NCBI RefSeq assembly: GCF_001463905.1
Contig: NZ_BBWR01000002.1
Span: forward strand, 248,001-312,000
Reading direction: 5' to 3'
DNA length: 64,000 bases
Origin: Aureimonas frigidaquae
GTDB lineage: Bacteria > Pseudomonadota > Alphaproteobacteria > Rhizobiales > Rhizobiaceae
The position numbers were made by a program, and so were the translations under genes. Each line of letters begins with the position of its first letter. Within the stretch, counting starts at the first letter, position 1. Below the pieces are notes generated by a model. The model did not search any database, was not told the origin of the DNA, and worked only from the letters and a program-made list of their open reading frames with translations. This document shows, piece by piece, positions 52,733 through 61,249 of this stretch.

Positions 52733-53666
52733 TTGCGACTATACGATCCACGGTCGCCACTTCCATTATGGCTGGGACAATTCTTTGCCGCCCGCCGAGC
52801 GGGTGGCGCCCGGCGCGCGCATCGAGTTCCAGTGTCATGATTCCTCCGGCGGGCAGTTGACGGCGCAGTCCGGCGTGGCGGACATCGCCGCGCTGGATTT
52901 CGGCCGCATCAACCCGGTGACCGGTCCCATCCACGTGGACGGGGCCGAACCCGGCGATGCCTTGAAGATCACGATCGAGGAGTTCAAACCGTCCGGCTTC
53001 GGCTGGACGGCGAATATCCCCGGCTTCGGCCTTCTGGCCGATCAGTTCACCGAGCCGGCGCTGGCGCTCTGGTCCTATGATGCGGCATCGCTGGCGCCGG
53101 CCGCCTTCGGCGTGCATGGGCGCGTGCCGCTCAAGCCTTTCGCCGGAACGATCGGCGTGGCCCCGGCCGAGCCGGGCCACCATTCCGTCGTGCCGCCGCG
53201 CCGGGTGGGCGGCAATCTCGATATCCGCGATCTGTCGGCGGGGACGGTTCTCTACCTGCCGGTGGAGGTTGCCGGGGCGCTCTTCTCCGTGGGCGATACG
53301 CATGCCGCCCAGGGCGACGGCGAAGTCTGCGGCACGGCCATCGAAAGCCCTATGAACGTCGTCCTGACGCTCGACCTCGTCAAGGATGCCCGGCTGAAGA
53401 TGCCGCGTTTCACGACGCAAGGTCCGGTGACGCGGCATCTCGACGCCAAGGGCTACGAGGTGACGACGGGTGTCGGCGCCGACCTGATGGAGGGCGCGCG
53501 CCAGGCCGTTGCCGACATGGTGGAGCTCCTGGCGGGGCGGTACAACCTCAACCCGGTGGATGCCTATATGCTCGTATCGACCTGCGGGGACCTGCGGATC
53601 AGCGAGATCGTGGACCAGCCGAACTGGGTCGTGTCCTTCTACTTCCCACGCTGCGTGTTCGAATGA
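52722..53666 (+). CDS. Acetamidase/formamidase family amidohydrolase
   Basis: 314-residue cytoplasmic enzyme of the FmdA/AmdA family, which releases ammonia from formamide, acetamide or related short amides. Marks: ECHD-like FQCHDSSGGQLT near 36, the GPIHVDGAEPGDALKI block near 67, GVHGRVP near 128, VGGNLDIRDLSAGTVLYLPV near 166 and GDTHAAQGDGEVCGTAIE near 193. Overlaps the binding-protein gene by 11 bases and the ATPase gene by four, so it is made together with the transporter. Confidence 0.92.
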   Translation: MCSNCDYTIHGRHFHYGWDNSLPPAERVAPGARIEFQCHDSSGGQLTAQSGVADIAALDFGRINPVTGPIHVDGAEPGDALKITIEEFKPSGFGWTANIPGFGLLADQFTEPALALWSYDAASLAPAAFGVHGRVPLKPFAGTIGVAPAEPGHHSVVPPRRVGGNLDIRDLSAGTVLYLPVEVAGALFSVGDTHAAQGDGEVCGTAIESPMNVVLTLDLVKDARLKMPRFTTQGPVTRHLDAKGYEVTTGVGADLMEGARQAVADMVELLAGRYNLNPVDAYMLVSTCGDLRISEIVDQPNWVVSFYFPRCVFE

Positions 53667-55417
53667 TGGACAGGACGGTCGAAGCCGGGCCATTGCTCGA
53701 TGTTGCGGACCTGACGGTCACGGTCGGCGGCACGCGGCATCCGCGCGCCGTCGTCGACGGCCTGAGCTTTTCCCTCCAACGGGGCGAGACACTCTGCCTT
53801 GCCGGAGAATCCGGATCAGGAAAATCCGTTACCTCACTGGCAATCATGGGTCTTTTGCCGCGGCCGGCCACCCGGCTTGCCGCCGGCTCGATCCGTCTGG
53901 CCGGCCAGGAGCTGACGCAGCTGGCCGAACCGCAGATGCAGGCCATCCGCGGCGCGCGCATTGCGATGATCTTTCAGGAGCCGATGACCTCGCTGAACCC
54001 GGTCCTGACGATCGGGCGGCAATTGACGGAAACCGTCCTGGCGCATCGCGGTGTCCCGGCCGCGGAGGCGCGCCGCATGGCCATTTCCGCGCTCGACGCC
54101 GTGCGCATACCGCGTGCTGCCGAGCGCATGGGCGCCTACCCGCATGAAATGTCCGGCGGCCAGCGCCAGCGCGTCATGATCGCCATGGCCTTGATGCTGC
54201 GCCCGGATGTCCTGATCGCCGACGAGCCGACCACGGCGCTCGACGTCACGGTGCAGGCCCAGGTGCTCGATCTCCTGCGCGAGCTGCAATCCGACCTTGG
54301 CACGGCCATTCTTCTGATCACGCACGATATGGGCGTCGTGGCGCAGATGGGTGCGCGTGTCGTTGTCATGCGGCACGGCCGCAAGGTTGAGGAGAACACC
54401 ACTGCCGCCTTCTTCCGCGCGCAGGAGACAGCTTATGCACGGGACCTCCTCGCGGCCGTTCCACGGATCGGCGCCGGACCCGGCCACCAGCCCACGCGCC
54501 AGCTTGCGCCGGCCGCGCCCGTGCTCGACGTGCGCGGGTTGACGGTCAGCTATCCCGGCCAGTCCGGGCTTCTCATCCGCAAGGCGTCGCCGGTCCAGGC
54601 GGTCAAGGGCGTGTCCTTCCAAGTCGCAGCGGGTGAGACGTTCAGCCTGGTGGGGGAATCGGGCTGCGGCAAATCCACGACGGCGCGTGCGCTGATGGGG
54701 CTCGTGCCCTTCGGCGGAGAGGTCATCTTGGCCGGGGCGCCCCTGTCGGGGCGCGACGCGGCCTCCGCCCGCCAAGCGCGGCGCGATCTGTCCATGATCT
54801 TCCAGGATCCCTACGCCTCGCTGGACCCACGCATGACAGCGGGCGATCTCGTCCGCGAGCCGCTCGACATCCATCGTATCGGAACCCTGCCCGAACGCCG
54901 CGACCGCGTGGCAGACCTGTTCGCTCGCGTCGGCCTGCCGCAGGATGCGATGGGACGCTACCCGCACGAATTCTCCGGCGGCCAGCGGCAGCGCCTGGCC
55001 ATTGCCCGCGCACTGGCGCTCCGGCCCCGGCTGATCGTGGCCGATGAAAGCGTGTCGGCGCTCGACGTTTCCGTCAAGGCGCGCGTCCTGGATCTCCTGC
55101 GTGTCCTGCAGGCCGAGTTCGGCATCGCCTACCTGTTCATCAGCCACGACATGGCCGTGGTCGAAAACATCTCGGACCGGGTGGCGGTCATGCTGAACGG
55201 GCGCATCGTGGAGACCGCGCCGCGCGACGTGCTCTTCAACGATCCGCGTCATCCCTACACGCAAAGGCTGATCGAGGCCGTGCCGGTGCCCGATCCCGCA
55301 GCTCGGCCGCGCCGGCGCCATGGCGGAGCCGCGCCTGCCGGCGGCGAGCTGCCCACCCCCTCCGGCGCATTGGCCGAAATCGCCCCGGGCCATTGGGTCG
55401 CCGGAGCGGCAGCGTGA
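53663..55417 (+). CDS. Fused double-cassette ABC ATPase (DppD-DppF type)
   Basis: 584-residue cytoplasmic ATPase with two complete cassettes: Walker A GESGSGKS near 43 and GESGCGKS near 335; signatures MSGGQRQR and FSGGQRQR; Walker [13 protein letters not shown] and [13 protein letters not shown]-loops ITHD and ISHD. The DESVSALD of the second cassette (DEPVSALD is usual) keeps the catalytic Glu. Last gene of the operon; supplies energy to the two permeases. Confidence 0.93.
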   Translation: MMDRTVEAGPLLDVADLTVTVGGTRHPRAVVDGLSFSLQRGETLCLAGESGSGKSVTSLAIMGLLPRPATRLAAGSIRLAGQELTQLAEPQMQAIRGARIAMIFQEPMTSLNPVLTIGRQLTETVLAHRGVPAAEARRMAISALDAVRIPRAAERMGAYPHEMSGGQRQRVMIAMALMLRPDVLIADEPTTALDVTVQAQVLDLLRELQSDLGTAILLITHDMGVVAQMGARVVVMRHGRKVEENTTAAFFRAQETAYARDLLAAVPRIGAGPGHQPTRQLAPAAPVLDVRGLTVSYPGQSGLLIRKASPVQAVKGVSFQVAAGETFSLVGESGCGKSTTARALMGLVPFGGEVILAGAPLSGRDAASARQARRDLSMIFQDPYASLDPRMTAGDLVREPLDIHRIGTLPERRDRVADLFARVGLPQDAMGRYPHEFSGGQRQRLAIARALALRPRLIVADESVSALDVSVKARVLDLLRVLQAEFGIAYLFISHDMAVVENISDRVAVMLNGRIVETAPRDVLFNDPRHPYTQRLIEAVPVPDPAARPRRRHGGAAPAGGELPTPSGALAEIAPGHWVAGAAA

Positions 55418-55488
55418 AAGCCTGTTCCGGTCCAAGGCCGAATTACGCAACGCCATTCTTCGAAACCATAATGTAACCATACTATCTA

Positions 55489-55515
55489 CCCGGATGTACC
55501 GATATTCATTCCGGG
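55489..55515. promoter_or_regulatory. Inverted repeat upstream of the YeeE/YedE gene
   Basis: CCCGGA (55489-55494) mirrors TCCGGG (55510-55515), with ATG/CAT-like inner matches, 11 bases before the YeeE start. An AACCATA direct repeat lies just upstream (near 55464 and 55475). Candidate operator. Confidence 0.35.
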
Positions 55516-55525
55516 ATATGACATC

Positions 55526-56743
55526 ATGTCTTCCATAACCGCACCGACGCGGGATATCGCCGCGCCGTCTCTGGGCCTGTCCGGCTTTGGCGCGGCCGCG
55601 GCGCTGCTTCTCGGCACGCTGGCGCTTGGCCTGACCTTCGGCGCGCGCCAGGCCGCGCTGTTCCTGGTGGGCGGTGCCCTGGGGCTGGCGCTGTACCATG
55701 CCGCCTTCGGCTTCACCTCCGCCTGGCGTGTGTTCATCAGCGAGGGTCGTGGCCGCGGGCTGCGGGCCCAGATGGTGCTCCTGGCACTTGCCGTCGTCCT
55801 GTTCTTTCCCGTCCTCTCATCCGGCAGCCTCTTCGGCATGGAGGTTCGCGGCAACGTCTCACCGCTCTCCACCTCGGTGCTTGTCGGGGCCTTTATCTTC
55901 GGCATCGGCATGCAACTGGGGGGTGGTTGCGCGTCGGGAACGCTGTTTACGGCCGGCGGCGGCAATGCACGCATGCTCGTGACGCTTCTCTTCTTCATTG
56001 TCGGCTCGGTGCTGGCGACGATCAACTTCGACTGGTGGGTGTCCCTGCCCGGCTTCCAGCCCGTCACGCTGGTGTCGCTCGGCGCGCCGCTCGGCATCGC
56101 CGTGTCGCTTGCCATCTTCGCGGCCATCGCCGGACTGACCGTCCTCGTCGAGCGGCGGCGCAACGGCCAGCTTGAAGCCGCGCCACCCAGCCCGCGCCAT
56201 GGCCTGGCGCGCTATCTGCGCGGCCCCTGGCCGCTGGTCTTCGGTGCCGTCGCGCTGGCCGTTCTGAACTTCGTCACGCTTGCCCTGGCCGGCCGGCCCT
56301 GGGGCATCACCTCGGCCTTTGCCCTGTGGGGTGCGAAGGCATCGCAGCTCGTCGGCATCGACCCGACGGCCTGGGCCTACTGGCAGATGCCGGGCAATGC
56401 ACGCGCCTTGAGTGAAAGCGTCTTTGCGGACATCACCTCCGTCATGAACTTCGGCATCATTGCCGGTGCGATGCTGGCGGCTTCGCTCGCCGGGCGCTTC
56501 GCCCCCTCGCTGCGCATTCCGCTGCGCTCGCTCCTGGCGGCCGTCCTGGGCGGCCTCCTCCTCGGCTATGGCGCGCGGATCGCCTATGGCTGCAATATCG
56601 GCGCCTATTTCTCCGGTATCGCATCGGGCAGCCTGCATGGCTGGCTGTGGGCCGTGGCGGCCTTTGCGGGCAATGTGATCGGCGTGCGCCTGCGGCCCTT
56701 CTTTTTCGGAGAGGCACGCACCGCCCGGGGCGATGGCGCCTGA
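55526..56743 (+). CDS. YeeE/YedE-family sulfur-compound transporter
   Basis: 405-residue inner-membrane protein with about ten helices. The two family motifs with the conserved cysteines are GGGCASGTLFTAGGG near 133 and YGARIAYGCNIGAYFSG near 352; in YeeE these cysteines pass thiosulfate across the membrane. This is the long, single-chain form. No tusA-like gene is seen beside it. Convergent with the exporter gene at 56749, with five bases between stops. Confidence 0.88.
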   Translation: MSSITAPTRDIAAPSLGLSGFGAAAALLLGTLALGLTFGARQAALFLVGGALGLALYHAAFGFTSAWRVFISEGRGRGLRAQMVLLALAVVLFFPVLSSGSLFGMEVRGNVSPLSTSVLVGAFIFGIGMQLGGGCASGTLFTAGGGNARMLVTLLFFIVGSVLATINFDWWVSLPGFQPVTLVSLGAPLGIAVSLAIFAAIAGLTVLVERRRNGQLEAAPPSPRHGLARYLRGPWPLVFGAVALAVLNFVTLALAGRPWGITSAFALWGAKASQLVGIDPTAWAYWQMPGNARALSESVFADITSVMNFGIIAGAMLAASLAGRFAPSLRIPLRSLLAAVLGGLLLGYGARIAYGCNIGAYFSGIASGSLHGWLWAVAAFAGNVIGVRLRPFFFGEARTARGDGA

Positions 56744-56748
56744 TCCTG

Positions 56749-57615
56749 TCAGGCCGCGTCACCCTGTCGGCCCGACAGGGTGACGCCGACACTCGCCACA
56801 ACCACGAGCGCCGTTCCGACGATCTGCAACAGGGCCAGCGGCTGGTCCAGCATGGCGGCACCGACAAGGGATGCCGCAGCAGGCTCCAGGCTCATCAGAA
56901 TGCCGAAGGCGACGACCGGCATGCGGCGCAGGGCCGTCAACTCCATCGCATAGGGAAGCAGCGGCACCAGGAAGGCGATGCCGACGATCGCCCCGAACAT
57001 ATCGACGCTCAGCCCGGACCGTGCCGACAGGATGCCGAAGGGCGCACTGGCCAGGGCCGCCACCAGAAGGGACGCCGCAAGCCCGTCCAGCCCCTCGAAT
57101 AGGACGGAGCTGCGCTTCATCAGGATGATATAGGCTGCCCAACCCGTGCCCGCGCCAGCGGCAAAGAGCATCCCCAAGGGTTCGCCGACCCAGCCCGTCC
57201 CGTCATGGGACAGGAACAGCACCCCGATGAAAGCCGCCGCAGGCCAGACGAGCCGCCATCCGCCGAGCCCGAAGGCGGCGACGGCAAGCGGTCCGAGAAA
57301 GTCGATTGCCACGGCAAGACCCAGGGGGATGCGCTCGATCGCCGAAAAGAAGCAGAATGTCATGCCGGCCATGGCGATGCCGAGCCCGACCGCTGCCGTC
57401 CATTGCCGGCGGTCGAAGGCCAGGAAACGCGGCCGCACCACGAGGGCCAGCACGACAGCCGCCACAGAAAAGCGCAGGAAGGCGGCCGTTGCGGGGCCGA
57501 TCTCCCGGATCAGGCCGGCAGACAGTGCCGAGCCGAGCTGGATGCAGAGGATCGACACGAGGCAGAGCGCGACGCCGGTGGAAAGCCCCCGTGACGGGGC
57601 CATGGAGAAGCTCAT
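56749..57615 (-). CDS. EamA/RhtA-family exporter (DMT superfamily)
   Basis: 288-residue inner-membrane protein with ten predicted helices in two EamA repeats (STGVALCLVSILCIQLGSAL; GLGIAMAGMTFCFFSAIE; LPYAMELTALRRMPVVAFG). Closest in feel to RhtA-type amino-acid exporters. ATG 57615 overlaps no ribosome site but follows the upstream permease stop by two bases, so coupling is likely; ATG 57603 is an alternative. The frame continues upstream only through shadow sequence. Its last codons contain a 27-base palindrome. Confidence 0.85.
   Translation of the reverse strand: MSFSMAPSRGLSTGVALCLVSILCIQLGSALSAGLIREIGPATAAFLRFSVAAVVLALVVRPRFLAFDRRQWTAAVGLGIAMAGMTFCFFSAIERIPLGLAVAIDFLGPLAVAAFGLGGWRLVWPAAAFIGVLFLSHDGTGWVGEPLGMLFAAGAGTGWAAYIILMKRSSVLFEGLDGLAASLLVAALASAPFGILSARSGLSVDMFGAIVGIAFLVPLLPYAMELTALRRMPVVAFGILMSLEPAAASLVGAAMLDQPLALLQIVGTALVVVASVGVTLSGRQGDAA
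56758..56784. repeat. Perfect 27-base palindrome at a convergent gene end
   Basis: GTCACCCTGTCGG (56758-56770) is mirrored perfectly by CCGACAGGGTGAC (56772-56784) around one C. It codes for the last residues of the exporter on the minus strand and starts 15 bases after the YeeE stop on the plus strand, so it can act as a hairpin in both transcripts. No T-run. Confidence 0.85.
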
Positions 57616-57617
57616 GA

Positions 57618-58307
57618 TCAGCGGCCCGGAATGGCGACGCGCCGTTCCAGAAGGCCGAAGACCTTGCCGAAAAGGGCGCCGAGCAAAAGGTAGATCGCCC
57701 CGGCGATCAGGAATGTCTCGAAGGGCGCGTAGGTGCGGGTCACGAAGGTCCGGGCAGCGCCGGTCATTTCCATGACGGTGACGGCGCTGGCAAGCGTTGA
57801 CCCTTTCATGACCAGGATGATCTCGTTGCCGATGGCCGGAAGGACGGACCTGTACACCTGTGGCAGGACCACCCGCACGAGCAGCGCGAAACGCCCGAGC
57901 CCCAGCGCCTGGCCGGCCTCGACCTGGCCGGGCGGCAGTTGGCGCAAGGCGCCGGCCAGGAGTTCGGCCATATAGGCCGCCGAGTTCAGCCCGATGGTCA
58001 GGATCGAGCAATAGACGGCGCTGCGAAGGATCGGCCAGAAAATGCTGTCGCGGATCGCCTCGATCTGCCCGAGGCCGTAATAGACCAGGAAAAGCTGAAC
58101 CAGCAGCGGGCTGCCCCGGACGGCGAATGTGTATGTGGCTGCCGGGCGGCGCAACCAGGGGCTTTGCGCATTGCGCGCCAAGGCCAGCGGCAGGGCGAGC
58201 ACCTGGCCCAGCACGAACGCCGCCAGCGTGATGACCAGCGTGAGCTGGAACCCTGTCATGATCGTCTGGAAGGCCGGCAGGAAAAGATCGACGGACATGG
58301 GGATCAC
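57618..58307 (-). CDS. Amino-acid ABC transporter permease (HisM class)
   Basis: 229-residue inner-membrane permease of the polar amino-acid class. Features: FQTIMTGFQLTLVITLAAFVLG at the start, RGSPLLVQLFLVYYGL near 64 and the docking loop GQVEAGQALGLGRFALLVRVVLPQ (in two parts) near 125. Start GTG 58307 overlaps the upstream stop (GTGA); ATG 58298 is also possible. Operates with the 58304-58975 product. Confidence 0.9.
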   Translation of the reverse strand: MIPMSVDLFLPAFQTIMTGFQLTLVITLAAFVLGQVLALPLALARNAQSPWLRRPAATYTFAVRGSPLLVQLFLVYYGLGQIEAIRDSIFWPILRSAVYCSILTIGLNSAAYMAELLAGALRQLPPGQVEAGQALGLGRFALLVRVVLPQVYRSVLPAIGNEIILVMKGSTLASAVTVMEMTGAARTFVTRTYAPFETFLIAGAIYLLLGALFGKVFGLLERRVAIPGR

Positions 58308-58975
58308 CGCGTCTGGGGCGAAAGGCGGCGGCGATAGGCATCCATCGCCAGGGTGGACAGGCCGGTGATCAGCACGTAGAGCGCCGCGGCCGCCAGATAG
58401 AAGGCCAGCGGCTCATGGGTGGCGCCGGCCGACACGACGGATTTGCGCATCAGCTCCTCGAGCCCGACCACGGATACGAGCGCGCTTTCCTTCAGGATGA
58501 CGAGCCACTGGTTGCCGAGCCCGGGCAGTGCCCGCGCCATCAACTGCGGCAGGATGACAAGCCGGAAGGCGCGGGGGCGGTGGAGCCCGAGCGCCAGCGC
58601 GGCCTCCCACTGGCCATCCGGCACGCTGTTCAGCGCCCCGCGCAGGATTTCCGTCAAGTAAGCTGCGGACACGGCAGACAGGGCCACGATGCCGGCTGTC
58701 AGCGCGTTCACTTCCACATAGTCGCCGACGAGCCATGTCAGAAAGACCGTCCCGCCATAGAAGACCAGAAAGATGACGAGGAGTTCGGGCAGGCCCCGGA
58801 TCAGCCCGACATAGGCCGCGATGATACGTTGCAGGGGCGCCGGGCCGAACACGGCCACCGGCGCCATGATGAGGGCGGCCAGGAAGCCGGTGACGAAACT
58901 GCCGGCCGCGACCACCAGCGTCACGCCGAGCCCCTGCAGGAGCTGCGGGTAGTAGAGTATCAGCGCCTCGATCAT
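58304..58975 (-). CDS. Amino-acid ABC transporter permease (HisQ class)
   Basis: 223-residue inner-membrane permease. Features: QGLGVTLVVAAGSFVTGFLAA at the start, GLIRGLPELLVIFLVFYGG near 57 and the docking loop GQWEAALALGLHRPRAFRLV near 120. ATG 58975 overlaps the stop of the M20 peptidase gene by four bases. No ATPase gene for this pair is in the window. Confidence 0.9.
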   Translation of the reverse strand: MIEALILYYPQLLQGLGVTLVVAAGSFVTGFLAALIMAPVAVFGPAPLQRIIAAYVGLIRGLPELLVIFLVFYGGTVFLTWLVGDYVEVNALTAGIVALSAVSAAYLTEILRGALNSVPDGQWEAALALGLHRPRAFRLVILPQLMARALPGLGNQWLVILKESALVSVVGLEELMRKSVVSAGATHEPLAFYLAAAALYVLITGLSTLAMDAYRRRLSPQTR

Positions 58976-60348
58976 GCGCCACCCCCTTGGTGCCCGTCAC
59001 TGCCCTCGGCGCATCTCTGCGACAGGCAGGCGAAGAAATCGCCGGCAAAGCCGATCATCATCTCGAACTGGTCGATGCGGATATTCTCGTCCGGCGCATG
59101 CAGCCTTGCGCCATGATGGGTCAGCCCCGCGCCGAAGAGCGTCGCCCCCATGCGGTGGACGAAGCTGTAGGCCGGGCCCGTGGCCGGGCTGCTCGGCTGG
59201 ATGATGGGCGGCTGGCCGAACCATGTGTGCAGGAGCCGCTCGCCCGCCGCGACCGCCCAATGCGCGGGGTCGCTGCGCACGGCGAGCATTTCGTCGTCAA
59301 GGACGGTCATCTCCACGTCGTCGAAGCCGTGGCGGTCCAGATGCTGCCGGACGAGCCGCGCCATCACCTTGGGATCCTGCCCCGGCACGAGGCGGAAATC
59401 GAGCTTGGCGAAGGCTTCGCAGGGCAGCACCGTCTTGGTCCCTTCCCCGCCATAACCGCCATGGATCCCGTTGACGTTCAGGCAGGGGCTCAGGTTGAGG
59501 CGGGCGTAGAAATTGTCTCTATCCACTCCCTCGAGCAGACGCTCGCCGCCCGTTTCGCTCCGCAGCGCGTCGAGGCTGTAGGGTGGCTTTGCGACGAGCC
59601 CGGCAACACGGGCTTCCGGCGGCTCGACTGCGGCGTCGAACCCGTCGATCAATATGGTCCCGTGCGCATCGCGCATGGAGGTGATGGCGGCGGCCATCCG
59701 CCAGAGCGGATTGTCGAAGACGACGCCGAGACTGGAGTGGAGATCGCTCATCGCCGTCCGGCACTTGAGGTCGATCGCCAGAATGCCCTTGAAGCCCATC
59801 AGGACGACCGGCCGTCCGCCGGCATCGACCTCGCCATATTCCCACCAGCACAGATCGGCCCGCGTATCGGCAAAGCGCCGTTGCACGAAGCGGTCGAGGT
59901 TCGGACTGCCGATCTCTTCCTCGCCTTCCAGAACCCAGATCAGACGAAAGTTCAGCGGCGCGGGATGCTGCGCACGGAAGGCGCGCCAGCCGGCCAGGCG
60001 GCTGACGAACTCCCCCTTGTCGTCGGCGGCACCGCGGCCGTAAAGCCGGCCATCGCGCTCCGTCAGGTCGAAGGGCGGGCTCGACCAGAGGTCCAGCGGC
60101 TCTTCGGGCTGCACGTCGTAATGATTGTATATGACGAGGGTAAATGGCCCTTCGCCCGTCTGCGCGACGATGAAGGGTGCGGTCCCGCCAGGGTGGCGCT
60201 CGGTCTTGAACCCCGCTTCCGCCAACAGGCTTTCGACCTTGGTCGCGCAGGATTCCAGGGCCTCGCCGCGCGCGCTGACGGAGCGGATGGCCACGAGCTC
60301 GGCCAGATCCTGCCGCGCCTGCGCGATGATCCCGGGTTCGACTGTCAT
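58972..60348 (-). CDS. M20-family peptidase/deacylase (ArgE/DapE/dipeptidase type)
   Basis: 458-residue zinc enzyme, cytoplasmic. Metal and catalytic residues are in place: IYNHYDVQP near 73 (His, Asp), GRGAADDKG near 108 (bridging Asp), LEGEEEIGS near 145 (catalytic Glu pair), WWEYGEVD near 170 (Asp/Glu ligand) and the terminal His in RLHAPDENI near 425. Splits a peptide or N-acyl amino acid. It lies between the binding protein and the permeases, so it probably processes the imported compound. Confidence 0.88.
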   Translation of the reverse strand: MTVEPGIIAQARQDLAELVAIRSVSARGEALESCATKVESLLAEAGFKTERHPGGTAPFIVAQTGEGPFTLVIYNHYDVQPEEPLDLWSSPPFDLTERDGRLYGRGAADDKGEFVSRLAGWRAFRAQHPAPLNFRLIWVLEGEEEIGSPNLDRFVQRRFADTRADLCWWEYGEVDAGGRPVVLMGFKGILAIDLKCRTAMSDLHSSLGVVFDNPLWRMAAAITSMRDAHGTILIDGFDAAVEPPEARVAGLVAKPPYSLDALRSETGGERLLEGVDRDNFYARLNLSPCLNVNGIHGGYGGEGTKTVLPCEAFAKLDFRLVPGQDPKVMARLVRQHLDRHGFDDVEMTVLDDEMLAVRSDPAHWAVAAGERLLHTWFGQPPIIQPSSPATGPAYSFVHRMGATLFGAGLTHHGARLHAPDENIRIDQFEMMIGFAGDFFACLSQRCAEGSDGHQGGGA

Positions 60349-60368
60349 GCCCGCTTTCCGCCATGGGT

Positions 60369-60393
60369 GGGGCGGCGCGTCGCGCGCCGCCCC
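60369..60393 (-). other. GC hairpin after the amino-acid binding-protein gene
   Basis: A perfect 11-bp stem (GGGGCGGCGCG with CGCGCCGCCCC, three-base loop) starts 11 bases after the binding-protein stop on the minus strand and ends before the M20 gene. No T-run. Fourth example of this layout in the window. Confidence 0.6.
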
Positions 60394-60403
60394 CCGTGAA
60401 CCC

Positions 60404-61183
60404 TTACTTCTTGGCTATATCGTAGCCGAACCAGGTCTGGGAAATCTTCGCGATGGTTCCGTCCGACAGCATCCCCGTCACGGCTTGGTCGACCTTGCCC
60501 TTCAGCTCGGCATTGCCCTTCTTGAGCGCCACGCCCTGGCCGCTGCCGAACTCGGCAAAGTCGGCACTGGTCAAGAGCGGCCCGGCATAGACGAGCTTGT
60601 CCGCGCCACGGTCCTTGACCAGCGGCTCCCAGGCCGAGCGTTCCATGAGCCCGGCGTCGATACGGCCGGCCACCAGATCGTCCGCGACCTGGTCGGGCCG
60701 CTCATAGACGCGGATGTCGGCATCGGGGAAATGCGCGCGCACGACCTGCTCGTGCGTCGTGCCCGTCTGCACGCCGATCACCGCGCTCTCAAGCGCCTGC
60801 GACAGTTCCGCCGCCGTCTTGGCGGAGGCGGCGTCGGCACCGGCCGTCACCACGACGGCGTTCGGCGCGTCGGCATAAGCGACCGAGAAGTCGACCTTTT
60901 CCGCCCGTTCCGGGTTGATCGACACGCCGGAGATGACGAGATCGAACTTGCCGATCTGCAGGCCCGGCAGGAGCCCGTCATAGGCCTGGTTCTGCCAGGA
61001 ACACGTCGCCCCGATGCGCTTGCAGATCTCGTCCCCGACATCCTTGTCGAAGCCGACGATCTGGCCTGCGGCATCGACCGATTCCCAAGGCGGATAGTCC
61101 GCGCTGGTCCCGATCCGCAGATCCTGTGCTCCGGCCGTTCCGGCCAGGAGCGATAGCGTCAGGGCAGTCAGAAGAAGTCGCAT
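60404..61183 (-). CDS. Amino-acid ABC transporter substrate-binding protein
   Basis: 259-residue periplasmic binding protein, family 3. Signal peptide MRLLLTALTLSLLAG to GAQ. Family marks: IGTSADYPPWESVD near 24, GFDKDVGDEICKRIG near 44 with the two-cysteine pattern of basic-amino-acid binders, DGLLPGLQIGKFDLVISG near 70 and VGVQTGTTHEQ-like IGVQTGTTHEQVV near 135. Ligand may be lysine/arginine/ornithine-like, which would suit the ornithine-cyclodeaminase-family gene nearby. Ribosome site AGGAGA upstream. Confidence 0.9.
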   Translation of the reverse strand: MRLLLTALTLSLLAGTAGAQDLRIGTSADYPPWESVDAAGQIVGFDKDVGDEICKRIGATCSWQNQAYDGLLPGLQIGKFDLVISGVSINPERAEKVDFSVAYADAPNAVVVTAGADAASAKTAAELSQALESAVIGVQTGTTHEQVVRAHFPDADIRVYERPDQVADDLVAGRIDAGLMERSAWEPLVKDRGADKLVYAGPLLTSADFAEFGSGQGVALKKGNAELKGKVDQAVTGMLSDGTIAKISQTWFGYDIAKK

Positions 61184-61249
61184 TCTCGTCTCCTATAAAG
61201 TGAAGGAATCCGCCCCGGCTTCGGGACGGAGCGGATCGTCTGCGTGGCC

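Noticed and set aside
53834-55699. 621-residue minus-strand frame opposite the fused ATPase
   Set aside because: Antisense to two complete ABC cassettes; no protein signature.
56749-58341. Single 530-residue protein joining the exporter to upstream sequence
   Set aside because: The first 240 residues are an out-of-frame reading of the HisM-class permease gene; only the part from 57615 looks like a protein.
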